Source: Flavobacterium phragmitis (GTDB lineage: Bacteria; Bacteroidota; Bacteroidia; Flavobacteriales; Flavobacteriaceae). From it: a stretch of DNA of 64,000 nucleotides. Positions 17,478 through 26,252 of the stretch are shown here, piece by piece. The stretch covers positions 90,164-154,163 of the forward strand of contig NZ_FOMH01000010.1 of NCBI RefSeq assembly GCF_900112575.1, in the 5' to 3' direction. The notes beneath the pieces were generated by a model. That model ran no database searches. It worked only from the letters and a program-made list of their open reading frames with translations, and was not told the origin of the DNA. The translations under genes and the position numbers were made by a program. The stretch's first letter is position 1. Each line of letters begins with the position of its first letter.

Positions 17478-18878
17478 TTAATCTTCTTTATCTTGAAAAA
17501 CAAAATTGATTCCGATTTGAAATGCTGCACTGCTGGCTTTGGACAAATCTTTGTATTCTAGAATATTATTCGCCAGAGCATAAATATTAACCGAGCCAAT
17601 TGTTCCAGCAATTCCTAATCCGATATTCTTGTTTGAGAATGAATCAAAAGTATAAGTTGCTTTTACATCTAATTTTTTAAATATATTTCTTCTGTAAAAA
17701 GCAGTCAAAGCTGCAATAGGTTCGCGCGGTGTGGTCATAGCAAAAAGCTGTGCTCCTACCGCATTTTTATAGTATTTATTAATCTGGCCTCGACAGTTAC
17801 ATTCGTCATCAGGACGTGCTTCTCCAAATGAATATTGAATGGATGAATAGAATTTAGTCGGACGCCAAGTGGTGTATTTATTATACAATGTATCTCTCGG
17901 AATGGCTTTTTCAAATTCATCAAAAACATCTTCCGGATTATCGTTCCCCATAAAATCTGGGTTTACACCATTGTATTGATAAGTCCCTTTGTACGTAAGC
18001 GTCTCAATATCTTTAGATTGTCTTATAAAGCCCAAATCAATTATACTGGCTGTAAGCTGTAAATTATCTTTAATATAATAGGTAATTCCTGCATCTACTC
18101 CGAGCCCCAAACTTCCACCAAAAAAAGTATTACTTACTAAATCTCGAGCTACGTTTCCTTCGTATTCATCTTTGGTAAACTTAGAGATTCCAGAAGTTTT
18201 TAATTCTAAATTGGAAGAAATAATTTGGTTGTAAACATTTGGATTTCCAGCATTCTGTCCTGTATAAATATAGCCTGAGTTTTTAGTTGATGTTGCATTG
18301 GCGCCACTTGAATAAATTTTTGCACGTCCTCCATAAACAAACTTATCATTTACTTTTTTATGATATCCGACATGAAGCACAGAAAGCACCTCAGCCTTTG
18401 CTGTTAAATCTCCAAGATTAAAAGATTTTCCAATGTAATCTCTATTTCCATTCAAAGCCAATAGAGCAGGATCTTTAGGAACATACATGAAAAAATCAAA
18501 TTCCTGATACAGCCCAAATGAAACATACGATTTACTTTCTCTTCCTCCTACTCTAAAACCACCAGAAAATATATCTAATTGCTGATTGGTCATTACTTTA
18601 TCATTTCGGGAGGATTTATTGATTACGTTTCTGACTTTTTGATTAAAGTCTACACCATTATCAGCAAATAAGTCATAGGCCGTAAAACCTTTCGACCCTA
18701 CATTAGCAGAAATTCCAGATAAAATAGGAAAGCCAAAATAATATTTATACGAAACATCAGCTCCTGGATTTACTAGTAATGACTGCGGAATTGAAGTAAA
18801 ATTATACAATAACTCCTTATTTTGAGCGAAACAAGACAGCTGCAAAACGACACAGAAAATCAGATATACTTTTCTCAT
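17478..18878 (-). CDS. DUF5723-type outer-membrane beta-barrel protein
   Basis: A 466-residue protein with a signal peptide ending CFAQ. Early FTSIPQSLLVNPGADVSYKYYFGFPILSG is typical of a Bacteroidota family of PorP/SprF-like or DUF5723 outer membrane proteins. The rest is a series of amphipathic strands with alternating aromatic residues (KSYVSFGLYQEFDFFMYV, VGYHKKVNDKFVYGGRAKIY), and it ends on a barrel-like strand (AAFQIGINFVF). It overlaps the preceding lipoprotein gene by 4 bp, so the two are coupled. Confidence 0.7.
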   Translation of the reverse strand: MRKVYLIFCVVLQLSCFAQNKELLYNFTSIPQSLLVNPGADVSYKYYFGFPILSGISANVGSKGFTAYDLFADNGVDFNQKVRNVINKSSRNDKVMTNQQLDIFSGGFRVGGRESKSYVSFGLYQEFDFFMYVPKDPALLALNGNRDYIGKSFNLGDLTAKAEVLSVLHVGYHKKVNDKFVYGGRAKIYSSGANATSTKNSGYIYTGQNAGNPNVYNQIISSNLELKTSGISKFTKDEYEGNVARDLVSNTFFGGSLGLGVDAGITYYIKDNLQLTASIIDLGFIRQSKDIETLTYKGTYQYNGVNPDFMGNDNPEDVFDEFEKAIPRDTLYNKYTTWRPTKFYSSIQYSFGEARPDDECNCRGQINKYYKNAVGAQLFAMTTPREPIAALTAFYRRNIFKKLDVKATYTFDSFSNKNIGLGIAGTIGSVNIYALANNILEYKDLSKASSAAFQIGINFVFQDKED

Positions 18879-19426
18879 TCTATCACTAAATAAGCCGTTG
18901 CACTTGATCTCAATTTTAGGCTTCCTGAACTTTGGTTATTCAAGGGATCGCCCGAAGCAATTAAAACTACGAATCCTATTTTAGTGGTTTGTTTTAGAAG
19001 AGCTAAGCGTTCATTTTCAAAAACTTCTGTTGGATATTTTATAACATTGGAACCTCCTTGATAAGAAGGGACAGGAAAAGATATCGTCTGCAGTACTTCA
19101 TTTTGATCGTTCATCAAAAGCATGTTTAGAGAAAAGGCACGATCGATTGTATTTTCGATTTCGAAATCGAACTCTGCTTTCTTTAATCGTTCATTAAAAA
19201 ACTTATCTTTAAAAACAGTAAAATTTCTAACATCATAAGCTATATTGATTGTACCGTCATCTATTAGCTGATTGGCAGGAATATCAAAGTAAGCAAGATT
19301 TGCCACAAAGACCGGCTCTAATTTTAAATCTTTTATCTGATCGAAGTCTAATTCGCTGGAACAGGAAAAAAACAGGAAAGTCAAAAAAAACAGACTTGGA
19401 ATTTTATAGAAAGGAATTAATTTCAT
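18875..19426 (-). CDS. Hypothetical lipoprotein coupled to the DUF5723 protein
   Basis: A 183-residue protein with a lipoprotein signal (FLFFSC lipobox, cysteine near 22). The mature part is beta-rich without a domain I recognise. Its end overlaps the DUF5723 start by 4 bp (ATGA), so the two products are probably made in step and may act together at the outer membrane. No further function can be read. Confidence 0.7.
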   Translation of the reverse strand: MKLIPFYKIPSLFFLTFLFFSCSSELDFDQIKDLKLEPVFVANLAYFDIPANQLIDDGTINIAYDVRNFTVFKDKFFNERLKKAEFDFEIENTIDRAFSLNMLLMNDQNEVLQTISFPVPSYQGGSNVIKYPTEVFENERLALLKQTTKIGFVVLIASGDPLNNQSSGSLKLRSSATAYLVIE

Positions 19427-19504
19427 GGCTCATACTATTTCAACATTAAATATAACGCTTAATGTTTACAATCATTATCGAAGATAGATAAATATAACTA
19501 TTAA

Positions 19505-20371
19505 TTAATGAAACTTTCCAAACAATTTTGAGGCTTCATTGTAGGCACTCTCAAAACTTAGAGAATTAAGCCCCGTTGTTTTTTTATTCGCAGTAAAATA
19601 AGAAACCAGTTTTTCTGTGGGCATGTTTCCTGTCAATTTATCGGTTGCCATTGGACAGCCTCCAAAACCTTGAATAGCACCGTCAAAACGAGTACAGCCA
19701 GCTTTTGCAGCTGCATCTATTTTTTCAAACCAACTTTCAGGGGTTGTGTGCAAATGTGCTCCAAATTCAATCTCTGAATATTTAGGAATTAAATGTGAAA
19801 ACAAATAAGTAATTACTTCTGGCGTAGAAGTTCCAACAGTATCTGAAAGGGATAGGATTTTTACCCCCATGCCTGCAAGCTTTTCTGTCCATTCTGAAAC
19901 AATTTCCACATTCCACGGATCTCCGTATGGATTCCCAAAACCCATTGAAAGATAGGTTACGACTTCCTTCTTTTTCTTATCGGCAACTTCCAGAATTTCT
20001 TCTAATGTAATCAAAGATTCTGCAATGGTTTTATGCGTGTTACGCATTTGAAAATTCTCTGAAATAGAAAATGGAAATCCTAAATATTGAATTTGCTCGT
20101 ATTCGGAGGCCGTTACTGCTCCTTGCGTATTAGCAATAATGGATAGTAGTTTACTAGTCGTCTGAGACAAATCCAGCTGTTCTAAAACTGCTGCAGTATC
20201 CTGCATCTGCGGAATCGCTTTTGGCGAAACAAAACTCCCGAAATCAATAGTATCAAAACCTACTCTAAGCAAAGCCTGTATATAGGAAACTTTATTTTGG
20301 GTCGGAATAAAATCTCTTATGCCTTGCATGGCATCTCTAGGACATTCAATGATTTTGATTTCTTTATTCAA
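19505..20371 (-). CDS. Hydroxymethylglutaryl-CoA lyase-like TIM-barrel enzyme
   Basis: A 288-residue HMGL-like protein. It starts with TTG: an in-frame TAA lies two codons upstream and the only ATG nearby is inside the first motif. Motifs: ECPRDAMQGI (metal and substrate site, usually GPRDGLQ), FGSFVSPKAIPQM, SLSDTVGTSTP, FGAHLHTTPESW with the metal histidines, and GFGGCPMATDKLTGN with the catalytic-type cysteine loop. The expected reaction splits HMG-CoA to acetoacetate and acetyl-CoA in leucine degradation; a leucine dehydrogenase is also in this window. The altered first motif leaves some doubt about the substrate. Confidence 0.85.
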   Translation of the reverse strand: MNKEIKIIECPRDAMQGIRDFIPTQNKVSYIQALLRVGFDTIDFGSFVSPKAIPQMQDTAAVLEQLDLSQTTSKLLSIIANTQGAVTASEYEQIQYLGFPFSISENFQMRNTHKTIAESLITLEEILEVADKKKKEVVTYLSMGFGNPYGDPWNVEIVSEWTEKLAGMGVKILSLSDTVGTSTPEVITYLFSHLIPKYSEIEFGAHLHTTPESWFEKIDAAAKAGCTRFDGAIQGFGGCPMATDKLTGNMPTEKLVSYFTANKKTTGLNSLSFESAYNEASKLFGKFH

Positions 20372-20443
20372 AGCTTATTCTTTTGTAAAAGCTAAGGTAG
20401 TTTCTTTTTTAAAGAAATAAAAGAGAATTTAAGAGAATGCTAT

Positions 20444-20547
20444 TATTACTCAATATCGTAATACTTCAACTTATTACACAAAAACGTAATAATTTAAAAT
20501 ATTACCAAAAAACGTAATAATTAATTTTATTACTTATATTTGTAATA
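20444..20547. promoter_or_regulatory. Operator array: eight alternating TATTAC/GTAATA half-sites, exactly 14 bp apart
   Basis: TATTAC starts at 20444, 20472, 20500 and 20528; GTAATA starts at 20458, 20486, 20514 and 20542. Every start is exactly 14 bp from the next and all seven gaps are 8 bp. The array forms four copies of TATTAC-N8-GTAATA with a 28-bp period. The spacer sequences differ, so this is not a simple tandem duplication of one unit; the half-sites and spacing are what is conserved. The last pair brackets the -7 box of the satD promoter. The most natural reading is cooperative binding by a dimeric repressor, probably SatD itself. Confidence 0.85.
20535..20542 (+). promoter_or_regulatory. 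satD -7 element TATATTTG
   Basis: Matches TAnnTTTG, 37 bp before the satD ATG. It lies between the two half-sites of the fourth operator pair and shares its last G with GTAATA, so binding there would block the promoter. No clear -33 TTTG is visible; that region is occupied by the third and fourth operator pairs. Confidence 0.65.
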
Positions 20548-20579
20548 GAAAGTTTATTATTTTTTAATTATATTTGATT

Positions 20580-21194
20580 ATGACTAGTGTAATTACGGGA
20601 GACATAATTGGTTCAAGACAGCAGAAATCAGAACATTGGGTGGAAGATTTAAAAAAGATTCTAACTCCGTTTGGTGTTACGCCAAGTCAATGGGAAATAT
20701 ACCGCGGTGATGAATTCCAGATTGAAGTTTCTAATCCTGAAGAGGCCTTGTTGACCACTATTCTAATTAAGGCTCGTTTACGCGCTATAAAATCGGATGC
20801 GAGGATGAGTATTGGTTTTGGAGATAAAACGCATAATGCGTCAAAAATATCCGAAAGCAATGGTTCGGCTTTTATTCATTCTGGAGAACTTTTTGAAACC
20901 TTAAAAAAACAGAAAGTTACTTTGGCACTGCGAACAGGTGATACCAATTTTGATGAGAAACTCAATTTAATGCTGCAATTGGCGTTAACTTTTATGAACA
21001 GCTGGCTGGTGCAATCTTCAGAATTTATTGCCTTAGCAATAGAAAACCCAACACTTTCGCAAGAAGAACTGGGACAGAAATTAGGCATCAATCAAGCTGC
21101 CGTGAGCCGAAGACAAAAACGTGCTCAATTTGATTTGGTTATGAATTTAGATCGATATTTTAGAACTCAAATAAAACAACTCACAGCCTTATGA
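20580..21194 (+). CDS. SatD-family protein with C-terminal helix-turn-helix
   Basis: A 204-residue protein. The N-terminal part (SVITGDIIGSRQQ, then EIYRGDEFQIEV, AKL-type helices and MSIGFGDKTHNAS) matches the SatD family, whose molecular role is unknown. About residues 160-190 (PTLSQEELGQKLGINQAAVSRRQKRA) form a sigma-70-region-4/LuxR-like helix-turn-helix, so the protein can probably bind DNA. The upstream TTG at 20574 is less likely as start. It overlaps the following DUF3307 gene by 4 bp. The operator array just upstream suggests autoregulation. Confidence 0.82.
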   Translation: MTSVITGDIIGSRQQKSEHWVEDLKKILTPFGVTPSQWEIYRGDEFQIEVSNPEEALLTTILIKARLRAIKSDARMSIGFGDKTHNASKISESNGSAFIHSGELFETLKKQKVTLALRTGDTNFDEKLNLMLQLALTFMNSWLVQSSEFIALAIENPTLSQEELGQKLGINQAAVSRRQKRAQFDLVMNLDRYFRTQIKQLTAL

Positions 21195-21904
21195 TTTTAT
21201 TCGTAAAACTACTTTTAGCACATTTATTAGGTGATTTTATCTGGCAACCGGGAACTTGGGTCGCGGATAAAGAAGCCAAAAAACACAAAAGTATTTACTT
21301 ATATATTCACATTCTGCTTCATGGAATTTTAGTAGCAATTCTAGCCGGCGAAATCCGTTTTATTCCCTACGCCATTTTAATTGCCATAACGCATGGCATC
21401 ATTGATTTGATCAAACTAAATTTTCAGAAAAAGAAAAACAAACGCACTTGGTTTGTAGTGGATCAAATTGCTCATATTTTAGTTTTAATTTGCGTTGTGC
21501 TTTTATATGAAAACAAAAGTCTCCCTTATTTTTGGGAGGATAATGTGTTTTGGATTTTTGCAACTGGTATTTTACTTCTTACTAAACCAACGTCCATTTT
21601 TATTAAAACCATAATTTCCATCTGGGCACCTGAGAGCAAAATCAATAATCAGGACAACTCATTAGTCGCTGCAGGAAATTATATTGGAATCCTAGAACGC
21701 TTATTCGTTTTCGGATTTATACTGACGGATCATTTTGAAGCAATCGGTTTTTTATTGGCCGCTAAATCTATTTTTAGGTTTGGTGACTTAAAAGAAGCCA
21801 AAGACAGAAAATTGACCGAATATGTTCTAATCGGTACATTAATCAGTTTTGGAATTGCAATTCTCGCTGGATTATTGGTTCAGCTGCTTTTAAAACTGTC
21901 CTAA
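21191..21904 (+). CDS. DUF3307 family membrane protein
   Basis: A 237-residue protein with about five or six hydrophobic segments. The conserved N-terminal block LLAHLLGDFIWQPGTWVADKEAKK and the HxxxHxxL pattern (IHILLHGILVAIL, ITHGIIDLIK) identify DUF3307. The histidines and aspartates sit at membrane edges, which would allow metal or ion binding, but the function is unknown. It starts inside the end of satD (ATGA overlap), so the products are coupled. It runs 15 bp into the end of convergent pyrD. Confidence 0.85.
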   Translation: MILFVKLLLAHLLGDFIWQPGTWVADKEAKKHKSIYLYIHILLHGILVAILAGEIRFIPYAILIAITHGIIDLIKLNFQKKKNKRTWFVVDQIAHILVLICVVLLYENKSLPYFWEDNVFWIFATGILLLTKPTSIFIKTIISIWAPESKINNQDNSLVAAGNYIGILERLFVFGFILTDHFEAIGFLLAAKSIFRFGDLKEAKDRKLTEYVLIGTLISFGIAILAGLLVQLLLKLS

Positions 21905-22924
21905 AACTTTCTTATTAATTGCTTTTATCAAGGCTGGCCCTTCATAAATAAAACCAGTGTACAATTGCACCAAACTTGCTCCAGCATTTAGTTTTTCGAT
22001 GGCATCATCTGCTGAATGAATTCCTCCCACTCCAATAATTGGGAATGCTTTATTGCTTTTTTCCGAAAGAAAACGAATTACTTCTGTAGAACGTTTTGTT
22101 AATGGTTTTCCTGATAAACCTCCCGTTTCAGATTGGTTAGCAGATTGCAAACCTTCTCTTGAAATGGTTGTGTTGGTTGCAATTACACCTGCAATTTGAG
22201 TCGTTTTTACAATGTCAATAATATCTAACAATTGCTCGTCTGTAAGATCTGGAGCAATTTTCAGAAGAATTGGTTTTACTTTCTGCGTGCTTGTTTTTTG
22301 TTTTTCAACATTTCTGTTTTGCAAAGTCTGCAATAAAGCTGTCAGAGGTTCTTTATCTTGTAAAGCTCTTAAATTTGGCGTGTTTGGCGAACTTACATTT
22401 ACAACAAAATAATCAACATGATCGAACAAAGCATCGAAACAAATGATGTAATCTTTAACGGCATCTTCGTTATCAGTAACTTTGTTTTTTCCGATGTTTC
22501 CTCCAATTAAAACTCCAGAATTTTTCTTCAAACGTTCAACAGCTTCCAGAACACCTCCGTTATTAAATCCCATTCGGTTAATAATCGCTTGGTCTTCTTT
22601 TAAACGGAACAAACGTTTTTTCGGATTTCCTTCTTGTCCAACCGGAGTTACAGTTCCAATTTCGATAAAACCAAAACCAAAATCACTTAATTCCTTATAA
22701 AGTTTGGCATCTTTATCAAATCCCGCAGCAAGTCCAACCGGATTTTTGAATTTAATTCCGAAAACTTCTCTTTCTAATCGAGAATCTTTTACCTCGTAGA
22801 TGGCTCTTATAATTGATGAAACTCCTGGGATTTTTGAAATGAATTTAACGAATGAAAAAGTAAAGTAATGCACTTCTTCAGGATCAAACCAAAAAAGTAT
22901 CGGACGAATTATCAATTTATACAT
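21890..22924 (-). CDS. pyrD: Dihydroorotate dehydrogenase (quinone), class 2
   Basis: A 344-residue protein. The N-terminal extension (RPILFWFDPEEVHYFTFSFVKF) is the membrane- and quinone-binding helix pair of class 2 enzymes. Then NPVGLAAGFDKD, NRMGFNNGG, VVNVSSPNTPNLRALQ with the catalytic serine, KIAPDLTDEQL, ATNTTISREGL, GLSGKPLTKRS and IGVGGIHSADDA follow in order. It oxidises dihydroorotate to orotate in pyrimidine synthesis with electrons to menaquinone. The 300 bp upstream to the next gene contain no recognisable gene or repeat. Confidence 0.95.
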   Translation of the reverse strand: MYKLIIRPILFWFDPEEVHYFTFSFVKFISKIPGVSSIIRAIYEVKDSRLEREVFGIKFKNPVGLAAGFDKDAKLYKELSDFGFGFIEIGTVTPVGQEGNPKKRLFRLKEDQAIINRMGFNNGGVLEAVERLKKNSGVLIGGNIGKNKVTDNEDAVKDYIICFDALFDHVDYFVVNVSSPNTPNLRALQDKEPLTALLQTLQNRNVEKQKTSTQKVKPILLKIAPDLTDEQLLDIIDIVKTTQIAGVIATNTTISREGLQSANQSETGGLSGKPLTKRSTEVIRFLSEKSNKAFPIIGVGGIHSADDAIEKLNAGASLVQLYTGFIYEGPALIKAINKKVLGQF

Positions 22925-23225
22925 AAGAGTTGTGTTGTTGTTATTTTGGCTGCAAATTTAAATATTATAGTTTAAAAAGGTGCTTTTTTCGAAAAACAAA
23001 TAATTTGGATTTTGTTCAATTCTTCCAAATTCATTGAAAAGCTCATAAAGCCAAAGCAATCGTATTTTCCATTTATTTTTAAGAAAAGCTCTTTTTTGAT
23101 GTTGCAAATTATAAAATGAAACCACTTCAAGGCTTTCAATAAGCTTCTTTGGATTTTTTATTATTTAATTTTGAGACATTTAAGAAAACATCTTGTGACT
23201 ATTTTTCATTTCAAAATTGGAAGTT
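22925..23225. other. Intergenic stretch without recognisable feature
   Basis: Low-complexity A+T between divergent pyrD and the envelope cluster. No open frame of note, no strong hairpin and no clear TAnnTTTG element was found; both promoters should lie here. Confidence 0.5.
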
Positions 23226-23822
23226 ATGCTAAATAAAACAACAGGAAGAATTTATAATTGGTTTAGAAAAATATTTCTTTTGGTCACTTTTTTCCTTTTA
23301 TCTGGTTATTCAAACATTACAGCTCAAGAAAATAAAGAAAAGAGTTTTAGCCCACATCATCAAATCGGACTTTCCATCAATCATGTTCATGTGTTTGAAG
23401 GTCGTGATGACGAGGGAAACCGTGAAGTTTTAAGTCTCCCTGCTTGGGGATTGGATTATACTTTTCAGTTTCGCGAAAAATGGGCAATTGGACTCCATAC
23501 CGACTTTATTATCGAAAAATTCAAAGTGGAAAAAAATCTTGCCAGTGGAGAAGACAAAGAAACTGTTGAAAGAAGTTATCCCATTGCTCCTGCCTTGATG
23601 GGAATCTACAAACCAAATGAACACTGGAGTTTTCTTTTAGGTTTTGGAGGAGAATTTGCCAAAGAAGAAAATTTTTTCTTAACCCGCGCTGGAACAGAAT
23701 ATGGTTATGAGCTGCCAAAAGGCTGGGAAATTTTCGGCACAGTAAGTTATGACTTTAAATGGAATGCTTATGACAGCTGGGGAATTGGTTTAGGAATTGC
23801 AAAAAACTTTGGAAAAAAATAG
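23226..23822 (+). CDS. Small outer-membrane beta-barrel-like protein
   Basis: A 198-residue protein with a signal peptide ending NITAQ. The mature part has about eight amphipathic strands (HHQIGLSINHVHVF, AWGLDYTFQFREKWAIGLHTDF, PALMGIYKPNEHWSFLLGFGGEF, WGIGLGIAKNFGKK), as in small 8-stranded barrels. The last residues are a barrel-type terminal strand followed by GKK. The ATG is preferred over TTG at 23217. It lies 39 bp before the porin and probably belongs to the same transcript. The function is unknown. Confidence 0.65.
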   Translation: MLNKTTGRIYNWFRKIFLLVTFFLLSGYSNITAQENKEKSFSPHHQIGLSINHVHVFEGRDDEGNREVLSLPAWGLDYTFQFREKWAIGLHTDFIIEKFKVEKNLASGEDKETVERSYPIAPALMGIYKPNEHWSFLLGFGGEFAKEENFFLTRAGTEYGYELPKGWEIFGTVSYDFKWNAYDSWGIGLGIAKNFGKK

Positions 23823-23860
23823 ATTTATAAAACAAGTTACAAATACAATCGTATAAACTT

Positions 23861-25078
23861 ATGTCCAACGCACAAAAAACAATTCATACTAAAGCGTTTC
23901 TTTTACTTGTACTACTTCTTATCAGTTGCAGAGGAATATCTCAACAAGAAAAAGACACTACAAAACTGATGAATGTTCGATATGGAAGTAAAGGAATTGA
24001 ATTACAAACTAGAGACAATAAATTTTTATTTCAACTCCAAAGCCGTTTACAATTTCGCTTTTCTACTCCCTACGACACAGATCCCCTCACTTACGATGAT
24101 TACAGTCAGGATGCGAAAACTACTTTTAAGATAAATCGCGCTCGATTAAAAATAGGAGGTCATGCTTTTGAACCTTGGCTTAAATATTATTGGGAATATG
24201 AATTGAGTCAGTCCAATTTGCTTGATTTTAGAATTATGATTGAAAAATGGGACTTTTTGAGTTTTAAAGTTGGACAATGGAAAACCGAGTTTACTCGTGA
24301 ACGCTTTATTAGTAGCGGTGAGCAGCAAATGGTGGAACGATCTCTTATTAATAGACCATTTACAGTTGACAGACAATTAGGCGCTGAAGTTTACGGTCAT
24401 TTGAAAGGAAATGGTATTGCCGACTTCAATTATTGGTTTGCCGCTTTAACTGGAACTGGACGTGGAAGCACTTCTAATGATGATAATCATCTTATGTATT
24501 TTGGAAGAGCACAATGGAATTTCCTAGGAAGATTTCTTGATTTTGAAGGCTGTGATCTTGAATTTCACGAAAAACCAACTCCAATTATTGCCTTTTCTGC
24601 CATAACCAACCGAAGCCCTTACACTCGTTTCTCTCAAGCTGGAGGAGGTTCTCTAGACGGATTTGAAAATGGTCTTCCTGGGCAATACAGAGTCAATCAG
24701 TGGAATTTAGAAACGGCTTTTATGTACAAAGGTTTTTCTTGGCAAAGCGAATGGCATACCAAAGAGATAATTGACAAATACAACAACAATGATATGACTG
24801 TAATGAAAGGTTATTATGTTCAGGCCGGATTCTTTTTTCATAATGTGTTTCATTGGTGGCCCAAACATTTGGAAATGGCTGGAAGACATGCCTCTTACCG
24901 GCCAGATTATTCCATAAGACAAAATAGACAAGACGAATCGACAGTGGCATTTAACTGGTTTTTTAATGGTCACAAAAACAAACTTACTTCCGAAGTTAGT
25001 TACTTCAGTTTCCAAGACAAAACATTACCACTGGAACAAGGCTGGCGTTTTAGAATACAATGGGATATTTCACTTTAA
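23861..25078 (+). CDS. Phosphate-selective porin O/P-like outer membrane porin
   Basis: A 405-residue protein with a signal sequence (LLLVLLLISCRGISQQ; it also contains a cysteine that could act as a lipobox). The region KFLFQLQSRLQFRFS, then FKINRARLKIGGHAFEPWLKYYWEYELSQ and FKVGQWKTEFTRERFISSGEQQMVERSLIN, is typical of the OprO/OprP family in Bacteroidota. It ends with a barrel strand (GWRFRIQWDISL). It would let anions such as phosphate or sulfate cross the outer membrane. The small barrel gene precedes it; the DUF6515 gene follows. Confidence 0.82.
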   Translation: MSNAQKTIHTKAFLLLVLLLISCRGISQQEKDTTKLMNVRYGSKGIELQTRDNKFLFQLQSRLQFRFSTPYDTDPLTYDDYSQDAKTTFKINRARLKIGGHAFEPWLKYYWEYELSQSNLLDFRIMIEKWDFLSFKVGQWKTEFTRERFISSGEQQMVERSLINRPFTVDRQLGAEVYGHLKGNGIADFNYWFAALTGTGRGSTSNDDNHLMYFGRAQWNFLGRFLDFEGCDLEFHEKPTPIIAFSAITNRSPYTRFSQAGGGSLDGFENGLPGQYRVNQWNLETAFMYKGFSWQSEWHTKEIIDKYNNNDMTVMKGYYVQAGFFFHNVFHWWPKHLEMAGRHASYRPDYSIRQNRQDESTVAFNWFFNGHKNKLTSEVSYFSFQDKTLPLEQGWRFRIQWDISL

Positions 25079-25165
25079 AATAAAAAAAGCGAGATAAAAC
25101 TTTTGACCTATTTCAAAAAACGAGACATTTTTTTTCATAACTTTAATTCACTTAAATCATTGAAA

Positions 25166-26152
25166 ATGAAAAACATATCTAAAACAATAAAAAAAACAGC
25201 GCTTATGTGTCTGATTGGGGCATTTTTCCTTATTTCGATAGATAGTTTTGCACAGCGTCGCGGAGGAGGTGGAGGTGCTGCTCATCGTGGAGGCGGAGGT
25301 GGCATCAATAGAGGTGGAAATATTGGCGGTGCAACGCATACTAGACCTGCTCAAACAACACGTCCTGCTCAGACAACAAGACCCGCGCAAACTACAAGAC
25401 CAGGTTCTAATAGTGGTAGCATACAGCGTCCTGCCAATTCCAACAATAAAGTTACAAGACCTGCTAATTCTAATAACAAAACAGCAAGACCTGCAACATC
25501 TGCCAATAGAAACAACAATAATAGAACAGGTAACAGAAATACCAACATAAGCGGTAATACTAGAAATGTAGACCGAAGCAGAGATATCACAATCAACAAT
25601 AATCGCAATACAGTCGTAAGAAGAAATACAGTTGTTTATACTCGTCCCCCATACGTATATGGCGGTTATAGGTATTATGGCTATCATCCTTATTATTATC
25701 ATCCGTACAGACCTTATTACTGGGGGCCTGTATGGCATCCTTGGGGTTTTTTCGTTGCTACATTAGCCGTAACAGCAATTGTAGTTAGTGTAGAAAGCAC
25801 TCAATATCATTATGATCAAGGAGTCTGGTATGCTCCATCAAACGGAGGCTATACGGCAGTACCTGCACCTGTCGGAGGAACTGTAAACAACATTCCCAGC
25901 GGAGCGCAAACTGTAAATACTGGAACAGTAAATAATTATTACTACGGTGGTACTTACTATGAAAAAGATGGTGAAAAGTATACTGTAGTTGCTCCAACTG
26001 CGGGTACAATTGTAGAAAGCTTACCAGAAGGCGGTGAAGAAGTTACCATAGGAGATGTTAAATATATCAAATTTGGAGAAACATATTATCAGCCTGTTCA
26101 AATAGATGGAAAAAACAAATACGAAGTTGTTCTTGTTGAGAAAGACAAGTAA
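25166..26152 (+). CDS. DUF6515 family exported protein with Arg/Thr/Asn-rich repeats
   Basis: A 328-residue protein with a signal peptide (MCLIGAFFLISIDSFAQ). Low-complexity segments follow: glycine-rich (RRGGGGGAAHRGGGGG), three perfect RPAQTT hexapeptides, then Asn/Arg/Thr-rich repeats to about 150, and a Tyr/His/Pro-rich stretch (YYGYHPYYYHPYRPYYWGP). After a hydrophobic segment the C-terminal folded domain (EKDGEKYTVVAPTAGTIV, LPEGGEEVTIGDVKYIKFG) is that of DUF6515. The charged disordered part could bind polymer or cell wall; this is inference. The ATG at 25166 places the signal peptide correctly. Confidence 0.82.
   Translation: MKNISKTIKKTALMCLIGAFFLISIDSFAQRRGGGGGAAHRGGGGGINRGGNIGGATHTRPAQTTRPAQTTRPAQTTRPGSNSGSIQRPANSNNKVTRPANSNNKTARPATSANRNNNNRTGNRNTNISGNTRNVDRSRDITINNNRNTVVRRNTVVYTRPPYVYGGYRYYGYHPYYYHPYRPYYWGPVWHPWGFFVATLAVTAIVVSVESTQYHYDQGVWYAPSNGGYTAVPAPVGGTVNNIPSGAQTVNTGTVNNYYYGGTYYEKDGEKYTVVAPTAGTIVESLPEGGEEVTIGDVKYIKFGETYYQPVQIDGKNKYEVVLVEKDK
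25343..25396 (+). repeat. Three tandem 18-bp units coding RPAQTT
   Basis: Three in-frame units within the DUF6515 gene that differ only at synonymous positions. The protein repeat is perfect while the DNA has diverged, which suggests selection for the peptide rather than a recent slip. Confidence 0.75.
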
Positions 26153-26252
26153 TATTTATTAATTCTATAAAATTACTATACTATTAAAAGTTATTTTTAT
26201 AATTTTACCTCATCTATTTGACAACCATTATATCAGATCAAAATTATCAACC

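Noticed and set aside
20444..20547. CRISPR array or simple microsatellite as an explanation of the regular hexamers
   Set aside because: A CRISPR repeat would be 24-40 bp and identical, with spacers of similar size; here only 6-bp words recur, in alternate orientation, with 8-bp variable gaps. A microsatellite would show repeated units with the same intervening sequence.
25157..25738. A 193-residue minus-strand open frame opposite the DUF6515 gene
   Set aside because: It arises because the plus-strand gene has a low-complexity Arg/Thr/Asn coding region. Its predicted product is Ser/Ile/Cys-rich without any domain, while the plus frame has a signal peptide and a recognisable C-terminal domain.
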